From the NCBI RefSeq assembly GCF_003992015.1, contig NZ_RQVK01000008.1, forward strand, positions 1 through 64,000: a stretch of DNA of 64,000 bases. The letters run 5' to 3'. Positions 46,233 to 55,640 of the stretch are shown here, one piece after another. The position numbers and the translations under genes were made by a program. Position 1 is the stretch's first letter; each line of letters starts with the position of its first letter. The notes beneath the pieces were generated by a model, which ran no database searches, was not told the DNA's origin, and saw nothing but the letters and a program-made list of their open reading frames with translations. Source of the DNA: Veillonella sp. VA137. GTDB lineage: Bacteria > Bacillota > Negativicutes > Veillonellales > Veillonellaceae.

Positions 46233-48133
46233 TGAAACGAGTTGTAGTCGATCCAGTGACCCGTATTGAAGGTCACTTACGTGTAGAAGTTAGTGTTGAT
46301 GAAGCAACAGGTCAAGTACAAGATGCCCTATCTAGTGGTACAGCTTGGCGTGGTATTGAATTAGTAGCTAAAAATCGCGATCCTCGTGATGTATGGGCTT
46401 TTGTACAACGCATATGTGGCGTATGTACTTCTACGCATGCCTTAGCATCCCTTCGTGCTGTGGAAGATGCATTGGGAATTCAAATTCCTAAGAATGCAAA
46501 CTATATTCGAAATATTATGCATAGTTGTTTAGATACACACGATCATATTGTGCATTTTTATCACTTGCATGCTCTTGACTGGGTAAGCCCAGTAGAGGCG
46601 TTGAAAGCAGATCCTAAGAAAACTGCAGAATTGCAACAACAAGTATTGGATACATACAATGTGAGTGGATTACAACCAAAAGATTTGGAATCTGCTACAT
46701 CTGCATACCCTAAGGAGTTCCCTAAAGGAAATGCTACGTATTATGCAGCGATCCAAACAAAAGTGAAAAAAATTGTAGAAAGTGGTCAATTAGGTATTTT
46801 CTCCGCCCAATGGTGGGATCATCCAGACTATCAATTATTGCCTCCAGAAGTGCATTTGATGGCCATTTCTCACTATTTGACAATCTTGGATCGTCAACGT
46901 GATATTGTAACGCCACATGTTATCTTTGGTGGTAAAAATCCACATCCTCATTACATCGTAGGTGGCATGCCTTGTTCTATTTCTATGGACGATATGAATG
47001 CACCTGTCAATGCGGCTCGTTTGGCAAGTGTGGATGAATCTATTTCCTTGGCAAAAGATTTAGTGAATTATTTCTACTTGCCTGACTTATTAGCGATTGG
47101 TCATTTATATGTAAAAGCTGGTATGGTTGATGGTGGGGGCTTAGCAAAAAAACGTGTCCTTGCTTACGGTGGCTATCCAGATGATGCATATACAGGTATA
47201 AAAGATGGAGACTTCTTTAAAAAATCTCTTGTTCGTGCTAATGGAGTAGTAGAAAACTTTGAACTTGGTTGGGAAAAAGCAACATTTACAGCTTTAGAAG
47301 GTGAAGACTTGATGAATCCAGACTTCTTGTCTGAAGAAATCAATCACTCTTGGTTTGAATATCCAAATGGTGAAACATCCTTGCATCCAATAGAAGGGGT
47401 AACGACACCAGCTTTCACAGGGCCTAAGACGGGAACAAATAAAAAATGGGAATTCTTGGATGAAGAGAAAAAATATTCTTGGATTAAATCCCCTACATTC
47501 AAAGGAAAAGCCTGCGAAGTGGGCCCATTGGCAAAATATATCGTTGTCTATGTAAAAGTAAAACAAGGCATCATCAAAGACCCAACTTGGGCTGAGAAAA
47601 TGATGGTGGACCAAATTGATGCCGTATCTAAAGTGCTAGGGGTACCAGCACATGTGTGGATGTGTTCCACAGTGGGCCGTACAGCAGCTCGTGGTTTAGA
47701 TGCACAAGTGGCAGCTAACTTGAGCCAACATTTCTATAATCGCTTGATTGAAAATATCAAAACTGGTGATACTGTTGTGGCGGATACTCGTAAATTCGAT
47801 CCTAATTCTTGGCCAAAAGAGGCAAAAGGTGTAGGTTTATTAGATGCACCACGTGGTGGTTTAGGACATTGGTGTGTCATCAAAGATGGTCGTGTAGACA
47901 ATTATCAATGTATCGTGCCAACGACATGGAATGCATGCCCTAAAACGATTGCTGGCGAACATGGTGCATACGAATCTAATATGATAGACACTAAAGTCAA
48001 AGTGGCGGATAAGCCATTAGAAATTTTAAAAGGTATACATTCCTTTGACCCTTGTTTGGCATGTGCTACACACTTGTACAATAAAAAAGGTGAAAAAATA
48101 GTGTCTGTGAATACAGATGCCCTATGTAAATAG
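46232..48133 (+). CDS. hyaB: [NiFe] uptake hydrogenase large subunit
   Basis: This 633-residue subunit holds the Ni-Fe active site. The nickel ligands are RICGVCTSTHALAS near residue 62 and SFDPCLACATH near 610. The 19 residues after that His form the tail that the maturation protease removes. It overlaps the small subunit stop (TAATG). It has no signal of its own and is exported together with the small subunit. Nickel and Fe(CN)2CO insertion needs Hyp proteins that are not encoded in this window. Confidence 0.96.
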   Translation: MKRVVVDPVTRIEGHLRVEVSVDEATGQVQDALSSGTAWRGIELVAKNRDPRDVWAFVQRICGVCTSTHALASLRAVEDALGIQIPKNANYIRNIMHSCLDTHDHIVHFYHLHALDWVSPVEALKADPKKTAELQQQVLDTYNVSGLQPKDLESATSAYPKEFPKGNATYYAAIQTKVKKIVESGQLGIFSAQWWDHPDYQLLPPEVHLMAISHYLTILDRQRDIVTPHVIFGGKNPHPHYIVGGMPCSISMDDMNAPVNAARLASVDESISLAKDLVNYFYLPDLLAIGHLYVKAGMVDGGGLAKKRVLAYGGYPDDAYTGIKDGDFFKKSLVRANGVVENFELGWEKATFTALEGEDLMNPDFLSEEINHSWFEYPNGETSLHPIEGVTTPAFTGPKTGTNKKWEFLDEEKKYSWIKSPTFKGKACEVGPLAKYIVVYVKVKQGIIKDPTWAEKMMVDQIDAVSKVLGVPAHVWMCSTVGRTAARGLDAQVAANLSQHFYNRLIENIKTGDTVVADTRKFDPNSWPKEAKGVGLLDAPRGGLGHWCVIKDGRVDNYQCIVPTTWNACPKTIAGEHGAYESNMIDTKVKVADKPLEILKGIHSFDPCLACATHLYNKKGEKIVSVNTDALCK

Positions 48134-48148
48134 GGAGGAGGCGCATCT

Positions 48149-48865
48149 ATGTTACCATTAAATAAAAAGCCTTATCGTGTATTTAGTTTATGGCTCCGCA
48201 TTTTCCATTGGACTATGGTTCTCTGTGTAACGGCTCTATTCTGGACAGGCTTATACATTGGGAATCCAGGTTTCCAAGCTACACCAGGTAGTGTGGAACC
48301 GACAATCGCAGTGGGCGGTTGGTTCTCTATGGAAATGATTCGTAAAATTCACTTTATCGCAGCATTTATCCTAATTGCTGCACTCATATTCCGTATTTAT
48401 GGTGGAATTCGATATCGTGGCGATAGATTGTTTCCTAGATTTCATAAAAAGTCGTATTGGATTGGTCTGTGGGACACAATTAAGCACTATCTAATGTTAC
48501 CACAGCAACGAGAGCATCGTTTCTTGCGTAATTCTATGGCTCGTACTAGTTATTTAGGAGTATATGTGATGTTGTTCCTAGAAATTTGTACAGGTCTTGC
48601 TATGTTTGCACAAGTGTATCCTAATACGTGGATTGCACAAATTTTTAACCCTGTAAATTTATTGTTTACAGAGTATGAAGTGCATATGATTCATCACTAC
48701 ATTGCTTGGGGATTTTTGTTATTTACAATTATACATGTGTATATGGCATTCCGCGAAGATGTTATGGAAGAATCTGGGGAAGTATCCAGTATGGTTTCAG
48801 GGATGAAATTCTACCCTACGGATCCAGAAGATATAGAGGACTTATATGGACCAAATAAAAAATAA
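48149..48865 (+). CDS. hyaC: Ni/Fe-hydrogenase b-type cytochrome subunit
   Basis: This 238-residue membrane protein has four membrane segments and conserved histidines (IFHWTMVL near residue 20, IRKIHFIAAFI near 67, MIHHYIAWGF near 186 and IIHVYMAF near 200) for two hemes. It anchors the hydrogenase and passes electrons to the quinone pool. It lies 15 bases after hyaB and overlaps the protease gene by 20 bases. Confidence 0.94.
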   Translation: MLPLNKKPYRVFSLWLRIFHWTMVLCVTALFWTGLYIGNPGFQATPGSVEPTIAVGGWFSMEMIRKIHFIAAFILIAALIFRIYGGIRYRGDRLFPRFHKKSYWIGLWDTIKHYLMLPQQREHRFLRNSMARTSYLGVYVMLFLEICTGLAMFAQVYPNTWIAQIFNPVNLLFTEYEVHMIHHYIAWGFLLFTIIHVYMAFREDVMEESGEVSSMVSGMKFYPTDPEDIEDLYGPNKK

Positions 48866-49355
48866 TCCCATCGTACTATTAGGGGTAGGCAATATTTTGC
48901 TTACTGATGAGGGATTCGGTGTCCATGTGGTGAACCAATTACGGGAGGATTATGTATTTAATCCTCCTATTACCATTCTAGATGGAGGCACCATGGGCAT
49001 GGAATTACTTACCTATATGCGAGGTATGAAAAAGTTGCTGTTAGTAGATGCTATCAATGGTGGTGAGGCACCGGGCACAGTATACGAGTTTCCTCATGAG
49101 GAAATGAACAGTTATTTTACAGAAGCTATTTCTGTGCATGAAGTGGGGATGCAAGATATTTTACGTATCCGTGCGTTACAAGAAGATCCTTTAGAAGATG
49201 CCGTTGTCATCGGTGTAGAACCTGAAAGTTTAGAATTAGGGCTTACCTTAAGCAATTCCACACAAGCTGCGGTAGCAGATGTGAAAGAACGGGTGCTGAA
49301 GGTTTTATCTAATTGGCATGTAACAGCTAGTCCTGTGAGTGGAACGAAAGAATAG
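48846..49355 (+). CDS. hyaD: Hydrogenase maturation protease
   Basis: This 169-residue endopeptidase cleaves the C-terminal tail of the large subunit after nickel insertion. Nickel-sensing residues are in GVGNILLTDEGFGVHVV near residue 12 (Glu), LVDAINGG near 65 (Asp) and SVHEVG near 97 (His). The start overlaps hyaC. Confidence 0.93.
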   Translation: MDQIKNNPIVLLGVGNILLTDEGFGVHVVNQLREDYVFNPPITILDGGTMGMELLTYMRGMKKLLLVDAINGGEAPGTVYEFPHEEMNSYFTEAISVHEVGMQDILRIRALQEDPLEDAVVIGVEPESLELGLTLSNSTQAAVADVKERVLKVLSNWHVTASPVSGTKE

Positions 49356-49400
49356 ACTGCTACATACTATAAAACTGTAATAATTTGATAAGGAGATTCT

Positions 49401-49778
49401 ATGCAAAATGAATTTGGCCGTGTAAAAGCGGTGTTTCAAGAATTAAAAAATGCTATGCAGCACTTGCGTCAAACAGGAGAAACCTATACGATTTATGTGG
49501 AAAATACAGGCCTCACTATGGAAGAGCAAGTGGAAGTATTGGAAACATTGGGACGTGGTGATGTGACAATCCATCTGAAAGATACAGATCAACCTGTAGA
49601 GTGGTATGAGTCTACTATCCGTGGTGTTTGGATTGGTACTTTTCGCAATGGGCGAGATGAAGCTATCCTCTATACCATTGAAGTGTGTCGCTATCCGACC
49701 TTAGCAGGCGCCTATGATGAAGATATCATCGGAGGAGAAGCGGACTTACAAGACTGGATTGAAGCAGCTGACCTGTAA
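49401..49778 (+). CDS. HupH/HyaF C-terminal domain hydrogenase accessory protein
   Basis: This short 125-residue protein matches in pattern the C-terminal region of HupH/HyaF: GRGDVTIHLKDTD, then STIRGVWIGTFRNG and YTIEVCRYPTLAG. HupH and HyaF are about 285 residues, so this is one domain only. It sits 45 bases after the maturation protease with AAGGAG before its ATG, which supports a role in assembly of the small subunit or its clusters. The domain call is from remembered motif patterns. Confidence 0.7.
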   Translation: MQNEFGRVKAVFQELKNAMQHLRQTGETYTIYVENTGLTMEEQVEVLETLGRGDVTIHLKDTDQPVEWYESTIRGVWIGTFRNGRDEAILYTIEVCRYPTLAGAYDEDIIGGEADLQDWIEAADL

Positions 49779-50242
49779 TTGGTAAGCTTGTCTATAAAAA
49801 ATGTTACATCTATAAGCTGTTTACGGGTATCTTCTATATCAATAAATCATAGCTAACATTATTTTTAAAAGAAAACATATAAAAAAGTATAGATAAAACT
49901 CTTTCATTATATTTTAGTGAGAGAGTTTTTCATTTGTAAATATAATATTTTATGCTTAAACATAGTAGAATTTAGTAGGAAATAACGTATTGATAAGATT
50001 AAATATATGTGTATTTTAAATGGTTTATAAAGGGTGGATATTTGTCCGCAGAAGGGCTGGACTATAAGATTTAGAAGTACCTTAGAAATAGAGAACTATA
50101 TGCATTTATCAATAAATGATAATAGATTTTATCATAATAAACAGTTATAGCACCTATTCTTAAAGAATTGAAAAAGATAGGGCATGGTGTTACAATAATA
50201 CACAAGAGAAAGGTCTCTGTTTTAAGTTGAGGAGGGATTACT
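49779..50242. other. AT-rich intergenic region after the hydrogenase operon
   Basis: These 464 bases hold the hydrogenase operon terminator (49895-49931) and otherwise AT-rich DNA up to the fumarase genes. The promoter of the fumarase genes should lie here, but I see no box pair I would defend. Confidence 0.5.
49895..49931 (+). terminator. Terminator of the hydrogenase operon
   Basis: AAAACTCTTTCA and TGAGAGAGTTTT pair around 11 bases with T residues after. Confidence 0.85.
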
Positions 50243-51085
50243 TTGCGTAACATTCACGTTGAGAAAGTAACAGAAAAGGTAGCAGAATTATGTATGAATG
50301 CAGCATATCATCTTCCAAAAGATATGTATAATGCATTGAAAAAAGGCTATGAGTGTGAGAAATCTCCAGTAGGTAAAGGGGTACTAGATCAAATCATTAA
50401 AAATGCGGAAATCGCTGATGCTGAAGATCGTCCAATCTGCCAAGATACTGGTCTTACTATCGTATTCTTAGAAGTTGGTCAAGATGTTCATTTTGAAGGT
50501 GGAAATCTTGAAGAAGCGGTACAAGCTGGTGTTGCAAAAGGATATGTTGATGGATATCTTCGTAAATCCGTAGTAGCTGAACCTTTGTTCAACCGTGTAA
50601 ACACTAAAAATAATACTCCAGCAGTTATTTACACTAAAATTGTTCCAGGCGACAAAGTTGACATTAATGTAGAGTTAAAAGGCTTTGGTTCTGAAAACAA
50701 ATCTGGCGTAAAAATGTTGGTTCCTGCTGATGGCGTTGAAGGCGTTAAAAAAGCAGTTCTTGAAATCGTTAAAAAAGCTGGCCCTAACCCATGCCCTCCA
50801 ATGGTACTAGGTATTGGTATCGGTGGTACAATGGACTACGCAGCATTCCTTTCTAAAAAAGCTCTTCTTCGCTCTGTAGAAGAACGTAATGCACATCCTG
50901 AATATGCAAAATTGGAAGAAGAAATCAATGCAATGGTTAACAAAACTGGTATCGGACCTCAATTAGGTGGTACTACAACAGCAGTTTCCGTTAATATCGA
51001 GTGGGCAGCAACACATATCGCTGGTCTTCCTGTAGCAGTAACTATCTGCTGCCACGCTAGCCGTCATGCTCACGGTGAAGTTTAA
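50243..51085 (+). CDS. Class I fumarate hydratase, alpha subunit
   Basis: This 280-residue iron-sulfur subunit of a two-part fumarase (or tartrate dehydratase-type) enzyme converts fumarate and malate. The [4Fe-4S] ligand segments are RPICQDTGLTIVF near residue 65, PCPPMVLGIGIGG near 180 and CCHASRHAHGE at the end. It starts with TTG seven bases after GAGGAGG. The beta subunit follows after 14 bases. It fits the malate-fumarate-succinate branch fed by the carboxytransferase. Confidence 0.92.
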   Translation: MRNIHVEKVTEKVAELCMNAAYHLPKDMYNALKKGYECEKSPVGKGVLDQIIKNAEIADAEDRPICQDTGLTIVFLEVGQDVHFEGGNLEEAVQAGVAKGYVDGYLRKSVVAEPLFNRVNTKNNTPAVIYTKIVPGDKVDINVELKGFGSENKSGVKMLVPADGVEGVKKAVLEIVKKAGPNPCPPMVLGIGIGGTMDYAAFLSKKALLRSVEERNAHPEYAKLEEEINAMVNKTGIGPQLGGTTTAVSVNIEWAATHIAGLPVAVTICCHASRHAHGEV

Positions 51086-51099
51086 GAGGGGGAATAACC

Positions 51100-51660
51100 A
51101 TGGCAGAACAAATTCGTATTCAAACACCTTTAACAGAAGAACAATCCCGTAAATTAAAAGCTGGTGATATGGTTCTTATCTCTGGTAAAATCTACAGTGC
51201 TCGTGATGCTGCTCATAAAGTAATGACTGAAGCATTAGCACGTGGCGAAGAATTACCAATCGATTGGCATGACAAAATCGTTTACTATTTAGGACCAAGC
51301 CCAGCTAAACCAGGAGACCCAATCGGTTCCGCAGGTCCTACAACATCTGGTCGTATGGATGCTTACACACCAACAATGCTTGATCAAGGTATCAAAGGCA
51401 TGATCGGTAAAGGTTCCCGTAAACCAGAAGTTATCGAATCCATGAAGAAAAACGGTGTAACTTACTTTGCAGCCGTTGGTGGTGCAGCAGCGTTAATTGC
51501 TAAATCCATTAAAAAATATGATGTTATCGCTTATGCTGACTTAGGTCCAGAAGCTTTGGCAGAATTAACTGTAGAAGATTTCCCTGCAATCGTTGTTATC
51601 GATAGCGAAGGAAACGATTTCTACGAAATCGGTCAAGCTCCATATCGCGAAGACGTTTAA
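51100..51660 (+). CDS. Class I fumarate hydratase, beta subunit
   Basis: This 186-residue subunit corresponds to the C-terminal half of one-chain class I fumarases. Segments LKAGDMVLISGKIYSARDAAHK, written as one conserved N-terminal block near residue 20, GPTTSGRMDAYTPTML near 79 and GKGSRKPEVIE near 105 are typical. It is co-transcribed with the alpha subunit and ends at a hairpin. Confidence 0.93.
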   Translation: MAEQIRIQTPLTEEQSRKLKAGDMVLISGKIYSARDAAHKVMTEALARGEELPIDWHDKIVYYLGPSPAKPGDPIGSAGPTTSGRMDAYTPTMLDQGIKGMIGKGSRKPEVIESMKKNGVTYFAAVGGAAALIAKSIKKYDVIAYADLGPEALAELTVEDFPAIVVIDSEGNDFYEIGQAPYREDV

Positions 51661-51667
51661 TTAATCA

Positions 51668-51701
51668 CTAAGAGGCTTTCTTTAGAAGGCCTCTTAGTTT
51701 A
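51668..51701 (+). terminator. Terminator of the fumarase genes
   Basis: CTAAGAGGC and GCCTCTTAG pair around about 12 bases, followed by TTT. Confidence 0.75.
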
Positions 51702-51770
51702 TTACATTGAGGATTTAATACAACTACACATTGGGTTGTGATGCATACGCATTTTATAGATTAAAAGGTA

Positions 51771-51807
51771 AAAGCTAGTATAGAATTTATTCTATACTAG
51801 CTTTTTC
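51771..51807. terminator. Second, perfect hairpin before the nfeD gene
   Basis: AAAGCTAGTATAGAAT and ATTCTATACTAGCTTT pair completely over 16 bases with almost no loop. The flanking A and T runs allow action on both strands. Confidence 0.8.
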
Positions 51808-51872
51808 ATCTTTTATATAAAAAGATTGTGATATAATATAGATAAAGAGATAGTAAAGAGAAAGGAGACGTT

Positions 51873-52337
51873 ATGACAGGACCTTTAATAAGTGGTATTA
51901 TTTTACTCCTTATCGAAATGATAATACCAGGATTTGGCATCTTTGGTCTAACAGGCTTGCTGCTATGCCTATGGGGTATCTATGATTGGATGGGAGGAGG
52001 ACCTATGGCAATAGTTACTGTCACCTCGCTTTCAGTAGTGGGCGTGCTATTGTTGTGGTGGATTATCTCTGTATTTCCTAAGACGGCTTTAGGGGAACGA
52101 TTGACATTGCGCTTGCAATCTACGAAGGAAAAAGGATATGCTACACATCCAGACCCTAAGCGCTGGTTGGGCAAGATTGGATATACAAAAACGGTATTGC
52201 GACCAGCAGGAACCATTGTTGTGGAAGGAACATTCCTCGATGCAGTTACTGATGGCGAATTTTATGAACCAGGTACAGAAGTAGAAATTATTTCTGTTAC
52301 TGGTGGTCGTATCGTAGTGAGAACTACAAATAGATAG
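51873..52337 (+). CDS. NfeD family membrane protein
   Basis: This 154-residue short NfeD has two or three N-terminal membrane segments (about residues 4-30 and 45-70) and a C-terminal OB-fold domain (about 90-152, with [20 protein letters not shown] and GGRIVVR). It lacks the protease domain of long NfeD. It is the usual operon partner of FloA, the next gene, in membrane microdomains. AAAGGAG precedes the ATG. Confidence 0.9.
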   Translation: MTGPLISGIILLLIEMIIPGFGIFGLTGLLLCLWGIYDWMGGGPMAIVTVTSLSVVGVLLLWWIISVFPKTALGERLTLRLQSTKEKGYATHPDPKRWLGKIGYTKTVLRPAGTIVVEGTFLDAVTDGEFYEPGTEVEIISVTGGRIVVRTTNR

Positions 52338-52345
52338 GAGGACAT

Positions 52346-53353
52346 ATGGAAACAATTATTGGAACGGTGGGATTTATCATTTTTCCGATTATTCTCATCA
52401 TCGGCATTTCTTTATTCTTACATTTCGTCCCATTAGGACTTTGGGTATCTGCTCTAGCAGCGGGCGTGAAGGTCAGCATTATGACTTTGATTGGTATGCG
52501 CTTACGTCGTGTATCTCCGTCCCAAATCGTACTTCCTTTGGTGAAAGCCAATAAAGCTGGCTTAGATGTGACGGTAGATCAATTAGAGGCCCATTATTTA
52601 GCAGGTGGTGATGTAGACCGTGTAGTAGATGCATTGATTGCAGCAGAACGTGCTACGATGGAGTTAACATTTGAACGATCGGCAGCCATTGATTTAGCAG
52701 GTCGAGATGTATTAGAAGCGGTGCAAATGTCAGTCAATCCAAAAGTGATTGAAACACCGATTATTTCTGCAGTGGCTAAAAATGGTATCGAACTAAAAGT
52801 TCGTGCTCGAGTGACAGTGCGTGCTAATATTGATCGTTTAGTTGGTGGTGCTGGAGAAGCAACAATTATTGCTCGTGTTGGGGAAGGTATTGTTACTACC
52901 GTAGGTTCTTCTGAAGAGCATACGGACGTGTTGGAAAATCCAGACCATATTTCTCGTACTGTATTGAATAAAGGCTTAGATGCAGGAACAGCTTTTGAAA
53001 TCCTATCCATCGATATTGCCGACGTGGATGTAGGACGTAATATTGGTGCCCAATTAATGACAGATCAAGCGGAAGCGGACAAAAAAATTGCCCAAGCTCA
53101 AGCAGAAAAACGTCGAGCTATGGCGGTGGCGCAAGAACAAGAAATGCGTGCCCATACCCAAGAAATGCAAGCAAAGGTAGTAGAAGCTCAAGCAGAAGTA
53201 CCAAAAGCATTATCCCAAGCGTTACGTGAGGGTAATTTGGGTGTTATGGATTACTATTCGATGAACAATATTATGGCGGACACTAAAATGCGTGAAAGCA
53301 TTTCTGAAGGTGATTATGCATCTACCATCGATGGTAAAGGTACACATGAATAA
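52346..53353 (+). CDS. floA: Flotillin-like protein FloA
   Basis: This 335-residue SPFH-domain scaffold organises membrane microdomains. There is an N-terminal membrane hairpin (about residues 5-45), then the SPFH domain (about 60-235, ending in [16 protein letters not shown]), an Ala/Glu/Gln-rich coiled coil (about 240-290) and a C-terminal tail ending DGKGTHE. AGGAGG precedes the ATG, and nfeD ends eight bases upstream. Confidence 0.95.
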   Translation: METIIGTVGFIIFPIILIIGISLFLHFVPLGLWVSALAAGVKVSIMTLIGMRLRRVSPSQIVLPLVKANKAGLDVTVDQLEAHYLAGGDVDRVVDALIAAERATMELTFERSAAIDLAGRDVLEAVQMSVNPKVIETPIISAVAKNGIELKVRARVTVRANIDRLVGGAGEATIIARVGEGIVTTVGSSEEHTDVLENPDHISRTVLNKGLDAGTAFEILSIDIADVDVGRNIGAQLMTDQAEADKKIAQAQAEKRRAMAVAQEQEMRAHTQEMQAKVVEAQAEVPKALSQALREGNLGVMDYYSMNNIMADTKMRESISEGDYASTIDGKGTHE

Positions 53354-53373
53354 GGTGGAGGAGGTATCCAATT

Positions 53374-53874
53374 ATGGAAATAGGGATACTCATACTCATA
53401 CTGATTATTTTAGGGTCCTTTATATTTAAAAAAGGAAACTCTAAAGAGGAGTTGCCACAAAAACCAGTTCCGAGTAAAGATATGACTTGGGAGGAAATGG
53501 AAGAATACTATGGGATTACATTGTCACGGGACCCAGAAGAATCTGTGAATATGGAGTCTGATGCAGCGGTGGAAACCACTGCTAAAAGGGTTGTGAATAC
53601 AAGTAATCCGGTGGATGTAGATAGTTATGAGAAGTCAGTAGATTCACTGAGATATGATGCAGAGGAAATGCGTGCTACAGTCCATGAACGAATAGAGACT
53701 ATACCAAAGGATTCTGCAAGAATATCTGTGGAAGAAGTGCGTAAAGACGGATCTAGTTATTCTAGGGCTTCAAGGGACAAATCCTTACGGTTAGCAGCTA
53801 GACATGGAATGGTGTGGTCTATGATTTTAGAAACACCAAAAGGGGCGCGTATGTTAGGGCCTTATCGTCGATAG
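53374..53874 (+). CDS. Small membrane-anchored protein in the nfeD-floA operon, unknown
   Basis: This 166-residue protein has one N-terminal membrane segment (about residues 3-20), a short KKGNSKEELPQK basic stretch, an acidic probably disordered middle and a C-terminal motif-like end (SLRLAARHGMVWSMILETPK). GGAGGAGGT lies just upstream, and floA ends 20 bases before, so it is co-transcribed. I do not recognise the family; a role with FloA is inferred from position. Confidence 0.75.
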   Translation: MEIGILILILIILGSFIFKKGNSKEELPQKPVPSKDMTWEEMEEYYGITLSRDPEESVNMESDAAVETTAKRVVNTSNPVDVDSYEKSVDSLRYDAEEMRATVHERIETIPKDSARISVEEVRKDGSSYSRASRDKSLRLAARHGMVWSMILETPKGARMLGPYRR

Positions 53875-53985
53875 TGTGTTACTAGAATCGATAGGTAATA
53901 CACAGATATAATGATGTGATTGTACTTATACATCCTCTGTATAGATTTATTTGCTATTAGATATAGTAATACATATAGTACCTGT

Positions 53986-54034
53986 AAAAATGAGCTATCA
54001 AGTTGGGAATGTCCCTTCATGATAGCTCATTTTG
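53986..54034. terminator. Terminator after the floA operon
   Basis: AAATGAGCTATCA and TGATAGCTCATTT pair around 19 bases, with A and T runs on either side, so it may act on both strands. Confidence 0.85.
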
Positions 54035-54137
54035 TATATGTTACAAGGAATTTACAGTTACACTCTATACTAAATATTGGGCTATACCAAAGTTAGATTC
54101 ATCAATAGTATCATTAATTGTTTATATGTAATATTAA

Positions 54138-54164
54138 AAGCGACTCTACTGTGTAGAGTCGCTT
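54138..54164 (-). terminator. Terminator of the flavodiiron protein gene
   Basis: AAGCGACTCTAC and GTAGAGTCGCTT pair around TGT. On the minus strand it is followed by TTTTAATATT. Confidence 0.88.
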
Positions 54165-54171
54165 GCATTGA

Positions 54172-55404
54172 TTATAAAGCTTTAATATCTGTTTCTGCCA
54201 AGGAAGCAACGATAGCATCAGCTAATTCTTCAAATAATGGTAATTGTTCATCGTGTAATGCACCTTTAATATCTAGTGGAGTGCCAACGATTTCCATATT
54301 TTTGAACTCATTTGTGAAGTATTCAACCATACGTTTCATTGCGCCAGATGCCCAAGAGTGGTTACCTACGATAGATACTTTATGGTTATGGAAGTTTAAT
54401 GCATGTAATTCATGTAATAAGTTTTCCATAGTCAAGTATAAACCTAAGTTGTAGGTTGGTGCCATACATACTAAATGACTATATTTCCATGCATCAGAGA
54501 TGATATAGGATGGATTTGTTTTAGATACATCATAAATACGGATATCTGTTACACCGCGTAAAGACAATAATTTTGCCAATTGCTGTGCCATTTCAGCTGT
54601 GTTGCCATACATGGAACCGAAAGCAATGACAACGCCTTTTTTCTCAGCATTGTATGTGCTCCAGTGCATATATTTGTTAAGAATATAAGAGATTGTATCA
54701 GGAGTTCTCCAGATTGGTCCATGAAGCGGTGCGATGATTTTTACATCTAAAGCAGATGCTTTTTTCAATGCATTTTGTACTTGTGCACCGTATTTACCTA
54801 CGATATTTGTGTAGTAACGACGGGCTTCATCTTCGTATACTCGATCAAAATCTAATTGATCAGCGAAGATGTTGCCGTTGATAGTACCGAAGGTACCAAA
54901 TGCATCTGCAGAGAACAATGTACCAGTTGTTGATTCAAAGGTACAAGTTACTTCTGGCCAGTGCACCATTGGCATAGTATAACTGTGAAGTTTATGGTGA
55001 CCAAGATCGATAGTGTCCCCTTCTTTTACTTCGTAATAGTTCTCAGGAGCTGGACGTCCATAGAATTGTTCAAAGAAACGGAATGTAGTTTTGTTACCTA
55101 CCATTTTTACATTTGGGTAACGGTCTAGTAATTCGACTAATGTTGCACAATGGTCTGGTTCCATGTGGTTAACGATTAAGTAATCTAATTCACGACCGTT
55201 TAATAAATGTTCTACATTGTCAAAGAATTCTTGACGAATGCTATCATCTACAGAGTCTACGATACATGTTTTTTCATCATCAATAAAATAGGAATTGTAG
55301 CTTACCCCATTTGGAATTGGAAACAGGTTTTCAAAACGTTCTGTACTCCAATCGTTGCTACCAATCCAATAAATATGATCAGTCAATTTTTGTGCGCAAT
55401 GCAT
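54172..55404 (-). CDS. Flavodiiron protein (A-type flavoprotein)
   Basis: This cytosolic 410-residue protein reduces oxygen or nitric oxide and protects anaerobes. The metallo-lactamase-like domain (about residues 1-250) carries the di-iron motif NHMEPDHC near 80 and MVHWPEV near 146; the flavodoxin domain (about 255-400) has the FMN loop FGSMYGNTAEMA. The start is the ATG 55404, after AAAGGAA; the longer frame adds seven residues. It is divergent from a LysR gene, which may control it. Electrons could come from a flavodoxin or rubredoxin. Confidence 0.93.
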   Translation of the reverse strand: MHCAQKLTDHIYWIGSNDWSTERFENLFPIPNGVSYNSYFIDDEKTCIVDSVDDSIRQEFFDNVEHLLNGRELDYLIVNHMEPDHCATLVELLDRYPNVKMVGNKTTFRFFEQFYGRPAPENYYEVKEGDTIDLGHHKLHSYTMPMVHWPEVTCTFESTTGTLFSADAFGTFGTINGNIFADQLDFDRVYEDEARRYYTNIVGKYGAQVQNALKKASALDVKIIAPLHGPIWRTPDTISYILNKYMHWSTYNAEKKGVVIAFGSMYGNTAEMAQQLAKLLSLRGVTDIRIYDVSKTNPSYIISDAWKYSHLVCMAPTYNLGLYLTMENLLHELHALNFHNHKVSIVGNHSWASGAMKRMVEYFTNEFKNMEIVGTPLDIKGALHDEQLPLFEELADAIVASLAETDIKAL

Positions 55405-55474
55405 AGTTAAATTCCTTTCATACATACGGGGGATTGTTATGCCCCAGATTTTCTTATCAAATATATATTACTAG

Positions 55475-55579
55475 TTTATAAGCTAGAACGCAACTATTTT
55501 GTATAGGTTTATAAGAAATACATAGATAAAAATCTATTTATAATTTGACAATAGTAATAAATATAGGTAAACTTATAAG
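55475..55579. promoter_or_regulatory. Three TTATAAG sites between the flavodiiron and LysR genes
   Basis: TTTATAAG occurs at 55475-55482 and 55508-55515, and CTTATAAG at 55572-55579. They lie in the divergent promoter region, where LysR proteins usually bind. This is a pattern observation only. Confidence 0.35.
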
Positions 55580-55640
55580 CATATATAATAGTAAAAAATA
55601 AATTAAACGTATGTTATATTCGTAGTAGATTGAGGTTATT

